From: Pantoea cypripedii
GTDB taxonomy: Bacteria; Pseudomonadota; Gammaproteobacteria; Enterobacterales; Enterobacteriaceae
DNA: 64,000 nt
Direction of reading: 5' to 3'
Assembly (NCBI RefSeq): GCF_002095535.1
Contig: NZ_MLJI01000002.1
Coordinates: forward strand, 9,786 to 73,785
Part shown: positions 9,170 through 18,210 of the stretch, one piece after another
How positions within the stretch are numbered: the first letter of the stretch is position 1
Layout: each line of letters opens with the position of its first letter
The notes under the pieces: model-generated
What the model was told of the DNA's origin: nothing
The model's input: the letters and a program-made list of their open reading frames with translations, nothing else
The model's database searches: none
Position numbers and translations under genes: made by a program

Positions 9170-9708
9170 TCATTTTTTTGTAGATGATATTTCTGGCCAG
9201 CAGAATGCGGTAATTTTTTTCACGTCCTGCACGTCCTGCACGTCCTGCACGTCCTGCACGTAATCGCGTCTGCGTGTGACCAACTCAGGACTGGCACCAA
9301 TATTATACGTTCCCACACAGTCCTGGCTTTTTTCGTAGGCGCGAAAGTTGTGCACAAGCACCCAGGTACCAGTGCGAATACAGAAGCACGGATCTTTCAT
9401 CTGGCATTCAAGTGTAATATCAAATTTTGCCAGTGCGTGAAAATGAATGCTGTTCACCTGCATCCCGCAGACATCCTCTGTTTTATTCCTTTTTTATTAT
9501 TAACCTCATCCATTTTCAGATGTGACTTCTTAAGCGATATCGCCGTGAGTAGAAGCGGATCAATACCGTATTCATGTCCAGCTTTTCTTAAGCACATTCC
9601 CGGTTCATCCTGCGTGCAGAATATTGTGTTAAGACCAGTTACAGTTAGCCATTTCATAAAATTAATCTCATCAGAATGCGCGGAAGGAGTATGTGGCGTT
9701 TGCGTCAA
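9170..9708 (-). pseudogene. Frameshifted lytic transglycosylase (VirB1/PilT/P19-like)
   Basis: Two overlapping minus-strand frames join into one SLT-type transglycosylase, the enzyme class that opens peptidoglycan for conjugation or pilus assembly. The first (9708-9454) has EYGIDPLLLTAISLKKSHLK, with the family pattern around the catalytic glutamate, although that position reads KKSH where relatives have KESH. The second (9463-9170) has MQVNSIHFHALAKF and GTYNIGASPELVTRR, the conserved second half. A frame change near 9455-9463 and the altered catalytic region indicate a dead gene. The C-terminal part includes a VQD tandem repeat. Confidence 0.75.
9222..9261. repeat. 9-bp tandem repeat (4.4 copies)
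   Basis: ACGTCCTGC is repeated head to tail. On the minus strand it encodes VQD-VQD-VQD-VQD inside the broken transglycosylase, an in-frame microsatellite-like expansion. Confidence 0.85.
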
Positions 9709-10022
9709 AAATACTCACCCAGCTCACTATGGGAAAGATAATTCGTTACAGACGCGCACGCAGCGCTATGGGGAGTGGTATCTAACGAGGATCTGATTTT
9801 ATTTAGAATGATGAAAAGAGGGTTATTTCACAAGCCACTTTTGGGTTAAAGATTTAATCACACCCCACGCAAGATTTCATCTTGCAGTTTTTTACTTTTA
9901 AAACATGATGTTAGTTATGAGTATTTACCGAATTTGACTTGTATGAGACAAAAGGTGTGTTAATTAACACACTTTACAGTGCTGGATAGTGTGTTAATGC
10001 AGTGCCGGATTGTGTGCTAGTG
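9709..10022. other. No gene seen
   Basis: AT-rich sequence with scattered partial copies of the TGTGTTAA and CAGTGCCGGAT elements from about 9957 onward, leading into the ordered array. Confidence 0.4.
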
Positions 10023-10053
10023 CAGTGCCGGATTGTGTGTTAATCCGGCACTG
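10023..10053. repeat. Perfect 12-bp-stem hairpin of the repeat element
   Basis: CAGTGCCGGATT (10023-10034) faces AATCCGGCACTG (10042-10053) across seven bases. Each arm is a piece of the 33-bp direct repeat that follows, so the element also occurs here in inverted orientation. Confidence 0.85.
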
Positions 10054-10127
10054 CAAACGGCACTGTGTGGTGTGTTAATTATGGCTAATGATTTAAATCA
10101 ATATGTTATTAATGAATTTTTCAGCAG

Positions 10128-10346
10128 CAGTGCCGGATTAACACACATAAAAACGGGGTGCAGTGCCGGATTAACACACATAAAAACGGGGTGCAGTGCC
10201 GGATTAACACACATAAAAACGGGGTGCAGTGCCGGATTAACACACATAAAACGGAGTGCAGTGCCGGATTAACACACATAAAAACGGGGTGCAGTGCTGG
10301 ATTAACACACCCCGAAAAAATAATACACAGTGCCGGATCGACACAC
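10128..10346 (+). repeat. 33-bp direct-repeat array (7 copies), candidate centromere or iteron site
   Basis: Copies of the core CAGTGCCGGATTAACACAC start at 10128, 10161, 10194, 10227, 10259, 10292 and 10328. They are separated by 14-bp spacers that are themselves conserved (ATAAAAACGGGGTG). The last copy is degenerate. The 33-bp period is three helical turns. The array precedes a broken StbB/ParR-like gene, so it may be the centromere of a second partition system. An iteron role is the alternative. Unlike a CRISPR array, the spacers do not vary. Confidence 0.9.
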
Positions 10347-10482
10347 AGTGACTTCTGATAGAATAATAAAAAAACAACATAACTATTTTACGTATTCGGC
10401 AGTCTAGCCTGGAAGTAAAAAACAGAAATGTCTATCATTTACTGTGTGGAAAATATCCTGTTCAGGCGGTGCGGATAATAGC

Positions 10483-10860
10483 ATGGCCAGAAGAAACATT
10501 TACTTTAAAGAGAAAACCGAAAGTAAGGTTCAGGAGCTGGTTCAGAGTGAGATCAGAATGACGCGACGCATGGCGAAATCAATTTCGCTTCAGTGGTCAA
10601 TGAACTGGTTGGTATCAGCCTGATGGTAAAAACATCAGAGGGCGTAATAGATTCGATCTTGATGGTTACAACCGAGATTTAATTTATAAGGTGTCAGGGA
10701 GTCAGGAAGGTATCAGTATCATGATGGCGATGCTTTCTGAAATATGTGGGTTGAGGATGAGAAAACCGGACCTGAAGCGATTATAGACAGTAACCTTTCA
10801 GGAAGGCATACTCCTGAAGATAAAGCTGAAAACAAACATGTCCTCATTGAATACCAGTAA
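10483..10860 (+). pseudogene. Frameshifted plasmid partition/stability protein (StbB/ParR-like)
   Basis: The frame opens with MARRNIYFKEKTESKVQELV, which I recall as the start of enterobacterial plasmid partitioning/stability family (StbB) proteins. That frame stops early, but the protein continues in other frames: THGEINFASVVNELV, then RFDLDGYNRDLIYKVSGSQ and GISIMMAMLSE, then an acidic end finishing IEYQ at 10860. At least three one-base shifts break it. In intact systems this protein binds the centromere and works with a ParM filament; no parM is visible. Family assignment is from memory, so moderately sure. Confidence 0.6.
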
Positions 10861-11074
10861 TCTGTTCGAGGATGTTTATGGGTTAAGCCCGGGCTGACGC
10901 AGTTTTTTATCCCTTGAGAGCGTATAAATACGGTCATCATTTTACCCTGCCATGTCTCCCGTGCATACTGCTGCCAGCGGAAAGCGAGACTCAGAAAATA
11001 GTGAGCACCTGAACAAAGGATTATTCCTGTAAGTAAATTATGACTTTCATCATGAGTCCTCCCTTCGGGTATGT

Positions 11075-11102
11075 TCCGTTATATTAACGGACGGGTTTTT
11101 TC
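11075..11102 (+). terminator. Hairpin terminator
   Basis: TCCGTTA and TAACGGA form a perfect seven-base stem with a TAT loop, followed by CGGG and six to seven T. Confidence 0.7.
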
Positions 11103-11347
11103 TGCTGTGATTCTTCATGCTCACCTATTGTACGGATTGGAAGTGTTTTATTCTCTAGTCATGAATCTGAATTAAACCGGTACTTTTATCCGAGGAGTGA
11201 TGGTCTTCAGGGCAGATTATATGCCTGATGTCAGGCAAGATAGTAAAGGGGATGGTGGCATTGGGGGGCTTTACAGTGATGTTGATAATACCTCCGTAAG
11301 AGTAAAATAAAAAAACCGGGCTTCTTGTCCGGTCCGGATTCGGATTT

Positions 11348-11606
11348 TCAGGGCTGTTTTTTCTCTTCCTCCGCCTTCTGCGCCAGCGGCTCTCTGCGGT
11401 TGTAACTTTTTTCGAAATAAACTCATCAAAAAGAATGGCCAATTCACGCAGGCGGTGAATTTCCTCACTTTCCGGCAGGTGCTGTTCCGTAAGATAATTC
11501 AGCGAACCCAGCAATCACTCCATAATTTCCTGATTGACACTGCTCTGATTAAATCGTGCGCTGATGGTCATGTCACTGCGTAAATTAACCGGAAAGCCGC
11601 TGCTGA
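11348..11606 (-). pseudogene. Hypothetical small protein gene, 5' cut by contig end, internal stop and shift
   Basis: Read from the contig end, the minus strand gives an open frame (…SSGFPVNLRSDMTISARF…) to a TGA, and the same frame continues with LLGSLNYLTEQHLPESEE and ELAILFDEFISKK. A run of six A at about 11405-11410 then throws the frame off. With seven A the protein ends naturally ...LAQKAEEEKKQP at 11348. The helical, charged composition looks like a real small plasmid protein. I do not recognise the family. The TGA and the shift may be damage or sequencing error. Confidence 0.4.
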
Positions 11607-11618
11607 CTAGCTAGCTAG
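11607..11618. other. Artificial contig linker (CTAGCTAGCTAG)
   Basis: The 12-mer is palindromic and carries TAG in all six frames. It occurs four times in the window, and reading frames are cut at these sites. It interrupts the frame of the preceding minus-strand gene. Sequence left and right should not be assumed adjacent. Confidence 0.9.
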
Positions 11619-12764
11619 TGATTTTGAATGGAAACACCATAGGCTGGAGGTTTTCATGATGAAAAAATAGAAGGTTAAGGTTATTTTTCAATGAGTTAGC
11701 GCGATAATAGCAAGGTGAAAATTTTAATGCTTTATACCTCATACAGTGTCGTTTGAATCGAACAATACCCATCAAAGCATTCAGGATGGGAAAGAGTAGG
11801 GATTATCAGCGAGAATTTTATAACCAGATCTGCCAGTATTGAGTTGAACATTAACACTAGTAAATCTAGTAATGATTTGTTCAAAACTAAAAAATATCGA
11901 AGGAAAGTTAATTTAGTAACAACACAAAAACTACTTCTTATGATTTTTCCATTCTTAACCAATTAGCAATTCAAAACACGTAATATCTCACCACAAAATA
12001 AAAAAATATTAATAAGTAGCGATGCGAATTATTAACTTCCAAAATGCAGCAACATGCATAAGAAGGAATAATTACCTAGAGGTGCACAGTACTGTTTTCG
12101 TATTTGCAGCGTAACGAATAATAAGTAGAATTAAGAATAATACTTTATCTTGCGAATATATTTCAAGGACTGAGGGAGATGAGTATCGACAGAGTAAATC
12201 TGCTCTAGAACAACTGGATAATATTAGAATAAAGCCAACAAAATTTGATATATGATAATAAGCTAATAGTAGGAGTGAAGGTTTTTCAAACCCATGCACC
12301 CAACTTCTCTAAAATAGATCTTCTAATTTATCCCTTAATTTAAAATGAATAATGTAAAGAAATGTGGCGTATCAATTATGATTCAATATGTACAATCAGT
12401 AGATAGAAGTCGTTTATTTCTTAATTTTAATACCTCTATATTTAATAGTATAACCCGTATAATGACAGGCATAAACATTTACTTGTATTCATGACTCATG
12501 AAATTATCGAAAAATAACAATCGTTTCCATGCCCTGATCATTATCTCTGAACCCGTGATGATTTAGGCACTCATATCTAAATCGTCCATATAAATCTCAA
12601 TAAAACCGTTCGGCGTCGGCTTGCCTGGCTGGATAAATCACAGTTCCGGGCCATGCTCAAAGGCCCTTGATCATGCTACTGGAGGCCAGTGCGCGTCTAT
12701 GACGAAATCCTCACCATCTCAGGTTCGGCGCATTCGGGCGAAGAAGTAAGTAAACGCCCGTTCG
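11619..12764. other. AT-rich stretch without a confident gene
   Basis: A plus-strand frame at about 11737-11964 is open for some 75 codons (...NFITRSASIELNINTSKSS...). Another near 12120-12258 ends RIKPTKFDI. Both lack clear starts and could be remnants. The part from about 12600 to 12760 has different composition and reads like transposase debris (VRRRLAWLDKSQF), but I cannot assign it. Confidence 0.4.
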
Positions 12765-13037
12765 CTATCCATTTACTACGTCGGTGATATTGGCTTGTGG
12801 TTGACTGCCGGATAATACAAAACGGGTCATCCCACGGTGAGAATAGAAAGTCAGCGGGAACGCGATTAACGTCATCAGTATTAACGGTATCATCCCGCCA
12901 AGACCCGCATTGATTGGTAAAAAAAGAACACCTGCGCCAATGACTGTACCGTATAAACTTAACATTCACACGGTATCAGTTTTTCGCCAGCAATTTCTGG
13001 CAATCGCCGTTATCCTTTCGGCATTGTAATGACTCAT
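12765..13037 (-). pseudogene. N-terminal fragment of an HAAAP-family amino-acid transporter (SdaC/TdcC-like)
   Basis: The minus strand starts MSHYNAERITAIARNCW, hits TGA after KTDTV, and continues in the same frame with MLSLYGTVIGAGVLFLP, the highly conserved first membrane segment of serine/threonine proton symporters. It ends after SQPQANITDVVNG. Relatives have Trp at the stop position (TGG to TGA). They are over 400 residues long, so only the first fifth remains. A dead transporter fragment. Confidence 0.75.
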
Positions 13038-13381
13038 GTCATTCTTCCTTTTTATTGTGGGAGAGGTTTTTATTAAATTAACTGTATGGTAATGAGATTC
13101 GTTTTTCTGCTGATAAGTTTTTAGTTGTATATCTGATGGTGTGATGGAAACGTGATTGCCCAACAATTATATTGAGTATTTTTCAAGGTTAAATAGGAGT
13201 GCTGCCTTATCTAATCAGTAATTTCTCAGGCTGCGGCAGGAACTTCAGGTAAAAAACTCATCTTATTTCAGATTAAAAAATGAAGAAAGCGAAATATCAG
13301 CAGTCAGAAGGGACGGCATTCCGTCCCGGGTCAGTTCATATTTTACAGATGTACCCACTTTCCCGGATAAGGGGGGATGAA

Positions 13382-13591
13382 TTATGTGGCAACATCAAGG
13401 CTGCGAAGCCATTCGCGGGTACAGCACTCTTTGCAATAGCAAACATGTTTGTGGCGTTGCCGCGCGATAGACATTGCCTGGGTCCTGCTATAAGCCGACC
13501 CCAGGAAATGACAGGCCCCTTTGACGACATAGCGGCATTCCTTTGTATGAAGAACATTGCTATCAAGATAGTAGAAGGCTGATTTTTCCAT
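13382..13591 (-). CDS. Small Cys-rich protein, Ada-like metal-binding motif (second of a tandem pair)
   Basis: Sixty-nine residues beginning MEKSAFYYLDSNVLH. The pattern LHTKECR ... GSAYSRTQAMSIA ... VCYCKECC resembles the short zinc-binding module of the Ada N-terminal type (HxxxC, then an A-rich helix, then CxxC). The upstream neighbour on the same strand shares the layout and ends four bases before this start, so the two look like tandem duplicates in one operon. Function unknown; metal binding is inferred from the cysteines. Hypothetical frames on the opposite strand are shadows. Confidence 0.6.
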   Translation of the reverse strand: MEKSAFYYLDSNVLHTKECRYVVKGACHFLGSAYSRTQAMSIARQRHKHVCYCKECCTREWLRSLDVAT

Positions 13592-13595
13592 GATC

Positions 13596-13862
13596 TTACC
13601 TGTGCATCGAATTGAACGGTACGGTTTCATTTTTATGGATGGCAGAGTGCTGAATGCAGGTGATGCAGGGGCTGACCTTACCGAAGTTATTGCTTGCGAC
13701 ATCCAGTGCAATAACCTCCTGTTCATAAGAACCAATAAGAATCATCTCTTCACTGGTATTACAGAAGCGGCAGGTGTTTTTATGTAACGTGTGATAGCCA
13801 TCACTGTCTTTTGAAATGCTAAGGTACCAGGTTCTGGCATTCATATTCTTATACCATTTCAT
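13596..13862 (-). CDS. Small Cys-rich protein, Ada-like metal-binding motif (first of a tandem pair)
   Basis: Eighty-eight residues. After a short N-terminus (MKWYKNMNARTWYLSIS) comes YHTLHKNTCRFC ... GSYEQEVIALDVA ... VSPCITC. This aligns with the downstream neighbour at LH-x3-CR, GS-x-Y/E, an alanine-rich helix and V-x2-C-x2-C. The pair is probably cotranscribed, this gene first. I do not recognise a named family. Metal binding is an inference from conserved Cys and His. Confidence 0.6.
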   Translation of the reverse strand: MKWYKNMNARTWYLSISKDSDGYHTLHKNTCRFCNTSEEMILIGSYEQEVIALDVASNNFGKVSPCITCIQHSAIHKNETVPFNSMHR

Positions 13863-14125
13863 GAAGTAATGAAGGGTCCTGGTAAGATGTCACACCAGTG
13901 TTCAATGTGAAAGTACCCAAAAAGGGTAATTTTGTAAATCAGGAGTTATCTTATGGATGTTTTTCTTGTTTTCATTTTTCGATCTGAGCGGCATCACAAA
14001 ACACAAAATATGTTTTAATCATTTTCAATGAGTTATGTGATAGACCGCTCATCATGGCGTTACATAACGATCAAATTTATGAGGCGTTACTCCCTGTTAT
14101 CAGAGTTGAAATCTAAGGACAGACG

Positions 14126-14944
14126 ATGTGGATCTTACTGGCGTTAGCGTTGTGGTTATTGCAGTTCAGTAAAAAAGCAGCTGCGGGACTTTTGTTGGTT
14201 ACGGTGATTACCGGGGCAGTGTCAGGTGTTCTTGACTGGCGGGCATGGCTTTTTCTCACGGCGCTGCTGTTAGTGGCGATTGCCCGTATGCGGTTTGGGG
14301 ATAAAAAAGTTGTTGTGCATACGACGGAGGTGCTGGTTTTGGCATTTGCCTGTGGCCTAATGATCCACTGGATACCCGGATTCCATAACGTAAAAGTTAT
14401 CGACCATGCCAGCGCAGGACCTGAAAGTGCGCCGTTCTCGATGTATTACAATTTTGACAAAGCGTTGCTGCCATTTGTGTTGCTGATAGCAATGCGATCA
14501 CTTTTTGTCTCCGTGACGGCGTATAAGCCTGCTAAGTGGCAATGGTTGTTGCTGGTTGCCGCTGTTCCTGCACTTCTGCTGGTGGCAGTTTTGCTCGGAG
14601 GGTTAAAGCCAGAGAGCCATGCTCCGGCGTGGTTGCTCCAGTTTGTGTTCGCGAACATTTTCTTCGTTTCACTGGCCGAAGAAGCGCTGTTCCGCGGATA
14701 CCTTCAACAGCGGTTGTCCGGTTTTATGCATCCGGTTCTGGCATTGTTTATCGCGGCGCTGATTTTTGGCGCAATGCATCTGGCCGGGGGGATGATGCTG
14801 GTCGTCTTTGCGACTCTCGCCGGTGTTATCTATGGTCTTGCCTGGATGTGGAGTGGACGACTATGGGTAGCGGTACTTTTTCATGCCGGACTCAATATTG
14901 CTCACCTGCTTTTCTTTACTTACCCTGCGGCAGTGCACGGGTAA
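14126..14944 (+). CDS. CPBP-family intramembrane metalloprotease (CAAX/Abi type)
   Basis: A 272-residue membrane protein with about eight hydrophobic segments. The three family motifs are present: EEALFRGYLQQRL at about 185-197 (glutamates and Arg), FGAMHLAGG at about 214-222 (His), and HAGLNIAH at about 253-260. In this family these residues form the metal site in the membrane. Bacterial members act in peptide maturation, bacteriocin self-protection or unknown processes; the substrate cannot be told here. It stands alone, with AAGGACAG before the ATG. Confidence 0.88.
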   Translation: MWILLALALWLLQFSKKAAAGLLLVTVITGAVSGVLDWRAWLFLTALLLVAIARMRFGDKKVVVHTTEVLVLAFACGLMIHWIPGFHNVKVIDHASAGPESAPFSMYYNFDKALLPFVLLIAMRSLFVSVTAYKPAKWQWLLLVAAVPALLLVAVLLGGLKPESHAPAWLLQFVFANIFFVSLAEEALFRGYLQQRLSGFMHPVLALFIAALIFGAMHLAGGMMLVVFATLAGVIYGLAWMWSGRLWVAVLFHAGLNIAHLLFFTYPAAVHG

Positions 14945-15129
14945 TAATTCATGAAGGATGAATCCGGTGATGCACTTATAATTAAATGCATCCCGGTTTA
15001 TCCATTGTTTATTTTATAAATTACATTGTCAGATAAATCATAATGCCGCCCCGGATAACTCCGTATACTGCCGCTATCTGTCATCACGACAGTAAATAGT
15101 TAATGACCTATATCATTCGGGGATAACTT

Positions 15130-15957
15130 ATGCTCGCACACAAAAATAAAGTCATGCCACGTTTATTCGCGACGACCGGTGCTGTCCTGCTGGCAATGGC
15201 ATTATTGTCACCGCTGACAACGGCACATGCCGCAGATAAAACCACCGTGAAAGTCGGTATTATGAGTGGTGAAGACGAAGATGTCTGGCGTGAAGTGGTG
15301 AAACAGGCGGCCAGTAAAGGGTTGACGGTAAAAACCGTCGTGTTTAACGATTACAACCAGCCCAATGAAGCACTGCAAAACGGCGAGGTCGATGCCAATG
15401 CTTTTCAGCATCAGCCATTCCTTGATAATCAAATAAAGGTCAACCACTACGATATCGTGCGTGTCGGTGATACTGCGGTATGGCCGATCGGTCTCTACTC
15501 GAAAAAAGTCAAAGCAGTGGCTGATCTCAAATCGGGTGCGGTGATCGGTGTCCCTAACGATCCGGCTAACGAGGCGCGTGGTCTGAACTTATTGCAACGG
15601 GAAGGGGTAATTAAACTGAAACCCGGCGCAGGCATTTTTGCCACAACGGCGGACATCATCGACAACCCGCGGCATATTCACATCAAAGAACTGGATGCGG
15701 GTATTATCGGTCGTTCGGTGCCGGATCTGGATGCCGCGATCGTGAATACCGACTGGGCACTGAAAAGCGGCCTGACGAAGCAGGACCGCATTGCGCAGGA
15801 AGGGGTAAAAAATAATCCCTATAACAACTTTATTGCCGTGAAAAAAGAGAACGTCAACGCGCCCTGGGTGAAAACGCTGGTGGCGTCATATCAGAATGGT
15901 GCAGTGAAAAAGGTGTTTGACCAGGTTTATAAAGGAACGGGGATCACTGCCTGGTAA
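15130..15957 (+). CDS. MetQ/NlpA-family substrate-binding protein
   Basis: A 275-residue periplasmic binding protein of the NLPA family, whose best-known member MetQ captures methionine for an ABC importer. A Sec signal peptide ends around residue 35 (TTAHA-A). There is no lipobox cysteine, so it is probably soluble, unlike MetQ or NlpA lipoproteins. Core motifs are VKVGIMSG, NEALQNGEVDANAFQHQPF and AIVNTDWAL. No ATPase or permease gene lies beside it, so it must pair with a transporter elsewhere. GGGGA precedes the ATG. Confidence 0.88.
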   Translation: MLAHKNKVMPRLFATTGAVLLAMALLSPLTTAHAADKTTVKVGIMSGEDEDVWREVVKQAASKGLTVKTVVFNDYNQPNEALQNGEVDANAFQHQPFLDNQIKVNHYDIVRVGDTAVWPIGLYSKKVKAVADLKSGAVIGVPNDPANEARGLNLLQREGVIKLKPGAGIFATTADIIDNPRHIHIKELDAGIIGRSVPDLDAAIVNTDWALKSGLTKQDRIAQEGVKNNPYNNFIAVKKENVNAPWVKTLVASYQNGAVKKVFDQVYKGTGITAW

Positions 15958-15969
15958 AAAAACAGTCAT

Positions 15970-15989
15970 GAGGCGACCTGACTCGCCTC
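15970..15989. terminator. Hairpin between convergent genes
   Basis: GAGGCGA pairs with TCGCCTC across six bases, between the MetQ-like gene and the convergent GntR gene. It lacks a good T-run on the plus side, so it is a possible terminator only. Confidence 0.4.
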
Positions 15990-16058
15990 ACTGACCGATG
16001 ACGCCAGAGCATCTGAATAATCAGTTAAAAGGTATAAAAAAAACCAACGATCAAATGA

Positions 16059-16829
16059 TCACCGGATCTCATTCACATACATAAAATGCTCCGTGCTGAA
16101 CCGGTGATGCGCGAGGATCACCGGCACGGCGCTTTGATCATAAGACACTTCATCAATCACCAGCACCGCATGGGGCATGGCGACTTCAAGCAGGCGGGCA
16201 TCTTCTTCCGTTGCCAGGCAGGCGGTGATCTGTTCACGCACTGCCGCCACGCGGATGTCATAGTGTTCAAACAGATAGCGATACAGCAGGGAAGGGAACG
16301 CTTCCGGTGCGGGGAAATCGGGCAGGCGCGTGGCCGGTAAAATCAGCGTTTCATGCATTGCGGCGTAGCCATTCACCCGGCGCGAACGCTTCAGCCGGTA
16401 AACCGCGTCGCCCGCTGCGATCTGTAGCTTGCTGGCTTCAGCTTCATTTGCCACATCACGCTGGTAATCCAGCAGCGACGTCTGGGATCGCAGCAACCCG
16501 CCCTGTTTATCGTGCAGGCGAAAATACTGGAAAAAGTGGCTCAGGTTATGAAGCGGTGCCCAGCCGGTCACCACCGTGCCGGTTTTACGCCGCCGCATCA
16601 GCATCCCTTCGCTGGTCAATGCCGCCAGTGCCTTGCGGATAGTGCCAACCGAGACACCAAAGTCAGCCGCCAGGCTGTTTTCACTGGGTAAAACCGTCCC
16701 CGTCGTGAGCTCGCCTTGCAGGATCGATTCACTGATATGGCGCTTCACCACTTCATACAGCGGAGCGCCTTCGCCATCACTCAGACGACCGAAACTGCGC
16801 ACATCCTGTTCGTCATTCTTTTTTTGCAT
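16059..16829 (-). CDS. GntR-family regulator, HutC subfamily
   Basis: About 256 residues. The N-terminal winged helix spans roughly 20-85 (ILQGELTTGTVLPSENSLA, VSVGTIRKALAALTSEGML). A UTRA effector domain follows (NLSHFFQYFRLHDKQGG, ...PVILAHHRFSTEHF). HutC-type regulators are released from DNA by small molecules from the pathway they control. It is divergent from the peptide operon with under 80 bp between, so it most likely regulates that operon. I chose the ATG at 16829, preceded by GGA; an in-frame ATG at 16868 has no ribosome site and would reach into the operator region. Confidence 0.88.
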   Translation of the reverse strand: MQKKNDEQDVRSFGRLSDGEGAPLYEVVKRHISESILQGELTTGTVLPSENSLAADFGVSVGTIRKALAALTSEGMLMRRRKTGTVVTGWAPLHNLSHFFQYFRLHDKQGGLLRSQTSLLDYQRDVANEAEASKLQIAAGDAVYRLKRSRRVNGYAAMHETLILPATRLPDFPAPEAFPSLLYRYLFEHYDIRVAAVREQITACLATEEDARLLEVAMPHAVLVIDEVSYDQSAVPVILAHHRFSTEHFMYVNEIR

Positions 16830-16871
16830 AGTTCGGATTTCCGGTTGACCGCCACGCGATATTTGCATTAT

Positions 16872-16886
16872 CTATAAACTATATAG
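16872..16886. promoter_or_regulatory. Candidate GntR operator
   Basis: CTATA-AACTA-TATAG is an inverted repeat in the short region between the divergent regulator and the peptidase operon. Its position and AT-rich palindrome suit a GntR/HutC site. Confidence 0.5.
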
Positions 16887-16908
16887 AAATACAAGATAAG
16901 CGGCAAAA

Positions 16909-18192
16909 ATGACCAAACTAACTCCACTGCAAATGGCTTTAGCGGACCTCGCCAGTGACGAAACTGCCATGCTTGATGACCTGCAACAGATGCTGGCGGT
17001 GGATACCTGTTTCCCGCCAGGGCAGGGCTATCCTGAGTTTGCCGATCTGATGACCCGATTGCTGACACCGCTGAATTTCTGTTTTGAACGCGTCACGGTA
17101 CCGGAATCACTCTGGCAGGCACCCGATGGCAGCGCGCAGGGCGAGCGGGTAAATCTGATCGCTTCGCTGGCGGCCGGGGCTGCGGAGAACTGCAATCTCT
17201 ACTTCCACGTTGATACCGTTCCCGCCGGTGATGGCTGGCGCTTTCCGCCACTGGCCCTGACCAACGCCGAAGGCAAACTGTTTGGCCGGGGTGCCGCTGA
17301 TATGAAAGGCACCATTGTCGCGGCGCTGGCGGCCATCCGGGCGGCACGCAGAGCCAATCTGCCGCTGCGCTTCAACCCGGTGTTCCTGCTGTGCACCGAC
17401 GAAGAAGGGGGACTGTACCCCGGCATCCGTTATCTGGCGGAACAGCAATGTTTTGCCGGGCACATGCTGAGCTTTAACGGTGGCGCGGTGCCGCGTATCT
17501 GGGCGGGATGTTTTGGCAGTGTCGATCTGAAAATTATCGTCACCGGCCGTTCTGCCCATTCGGGCGATCCGGTCGGTGGCATTAATGCGATTGAAGCCGC
17601 GCTGTCGCTGATGAATGCGCTCAGCCAGCTGAAACAGCAGGTGGAAACCCGCGAATCTGCCATGCCATCGCCGCCGCATTTTGCCGGTAAACCGCTCACC
17701 GCACGCCTGACGCTGGCCGCCGCGCACGGTGGCAGCAAAGGTTCCACCATTCCGGAACGTTTTGAACTGCTGGTTAACCGTCGTTATGCCCCTGAAGAGG
17801 CGTTTGCTGACGTGTGGCAGGAGCTGGTGGATTGTGTCGAACAGGCGATGGCACAAACACCGGCGCGCGACGTCAGTATCCAGCTGATCGGCCATCTGGC
17901 CCCGGTGTCTGACCCCGGAGGCCCGCACTGGCCGCGCTGGCAGGCGGCGCTGTGTCAGGGCTTTGGTTTTAATGAAAACGATTTTTCCGCCTGGGGATCA
18001 TCCACCAGTTCCGATATGGGCTGGGTACAGCAGGCCGGGATCAAAGAAATTTTGCTGGGCGGCCTGGCTCGCCCGGACAACCGCATCCACGCCGCCGATG
18101 AATACACAACGATGGCGGATTTAGTCGCACTTTCGCAGTCCATTCTGGCCTATCTGGCCGATGATTTTTTGCCACCCCAGGGTCCCCAATAA
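16909..18192 (+). CDS. M20-family metallopeptidase/deacylase (ArgE/DapE type), first of two
   Basis: A 427-residue cytoplasmic hydrolase of the M20 family, two-zinc enzymes that release amino acids from peptides or acylated amino acids. Zinc ligands are visible in NLYFHVDTVPAGDGW (His-Asp), FGRGAADMKG (Asp) and LLCTDEEGGLYPG (catalytic Glu and ligand). The dimerisation domain carries HSGDPVGGINAIEA. The C-terminal ligand usually seen as His is near NRIHAADEY. It opens an operon with a peptide ABC importer, so it probably degrades the imported compound. Confidence 0.87.
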   Translation: MTKLTPLQMALADLASDETAMLDDLQQMLAVDTCFPPGQGYPEFADLMTRLLTPLNFCFERVTVPESLWQAPDGSAQGERVNLIASLAAGAAENCNLYFHVDTVPAGDGWRFPPLALTNAEGKLFGRGAADMKGTIVAALAAIRAARRANLPLRFNPVFLLCTDEEGGLYPGIRYLAEQQCFAGHMLSFNGGAVPRIWAGCFGSVDLKIIVTGRSAHSGDPVGGINAIEAALSLMNALSQLKQQVETRESAMPSPPHFAGKPLTARLTLAAAHGGSKGSTIPERFELLVNRRYAPEEAFADVWQELVDCVEQAMAQTPARDVSIQLIGHLAPVSDPGGPHWPRWQAALCQGFGFNENDFSAWGSSTSSDMGWVQQAGIKEILLGGLARPDNRIHAADEYTTMADLVALSQSILAYLADDFLPPQGPQ

Positions 18193-18210
18193 ACCAGTGA
18201 GGAAGACAAG

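Noticed and set aside
10128..10346. CRISPR array
   Set aside because: Repeats and spacers are both conserved, so the unit is a plain 33-bp direct repeat; no cas genes are near.
11607..11618. CTAGCTAGCTAG as a recombination or regulatory site
   Set aside because: It coincides with gene truncations and IS ends and stops all six frames, which fits an artificial linker better than any biological site.
17107..17928. 273-codon minus-strand frame
   Set aside because: Antisense to the first M20 peptidase gene, whose motifs are clear; composition is that of a shadow frame.
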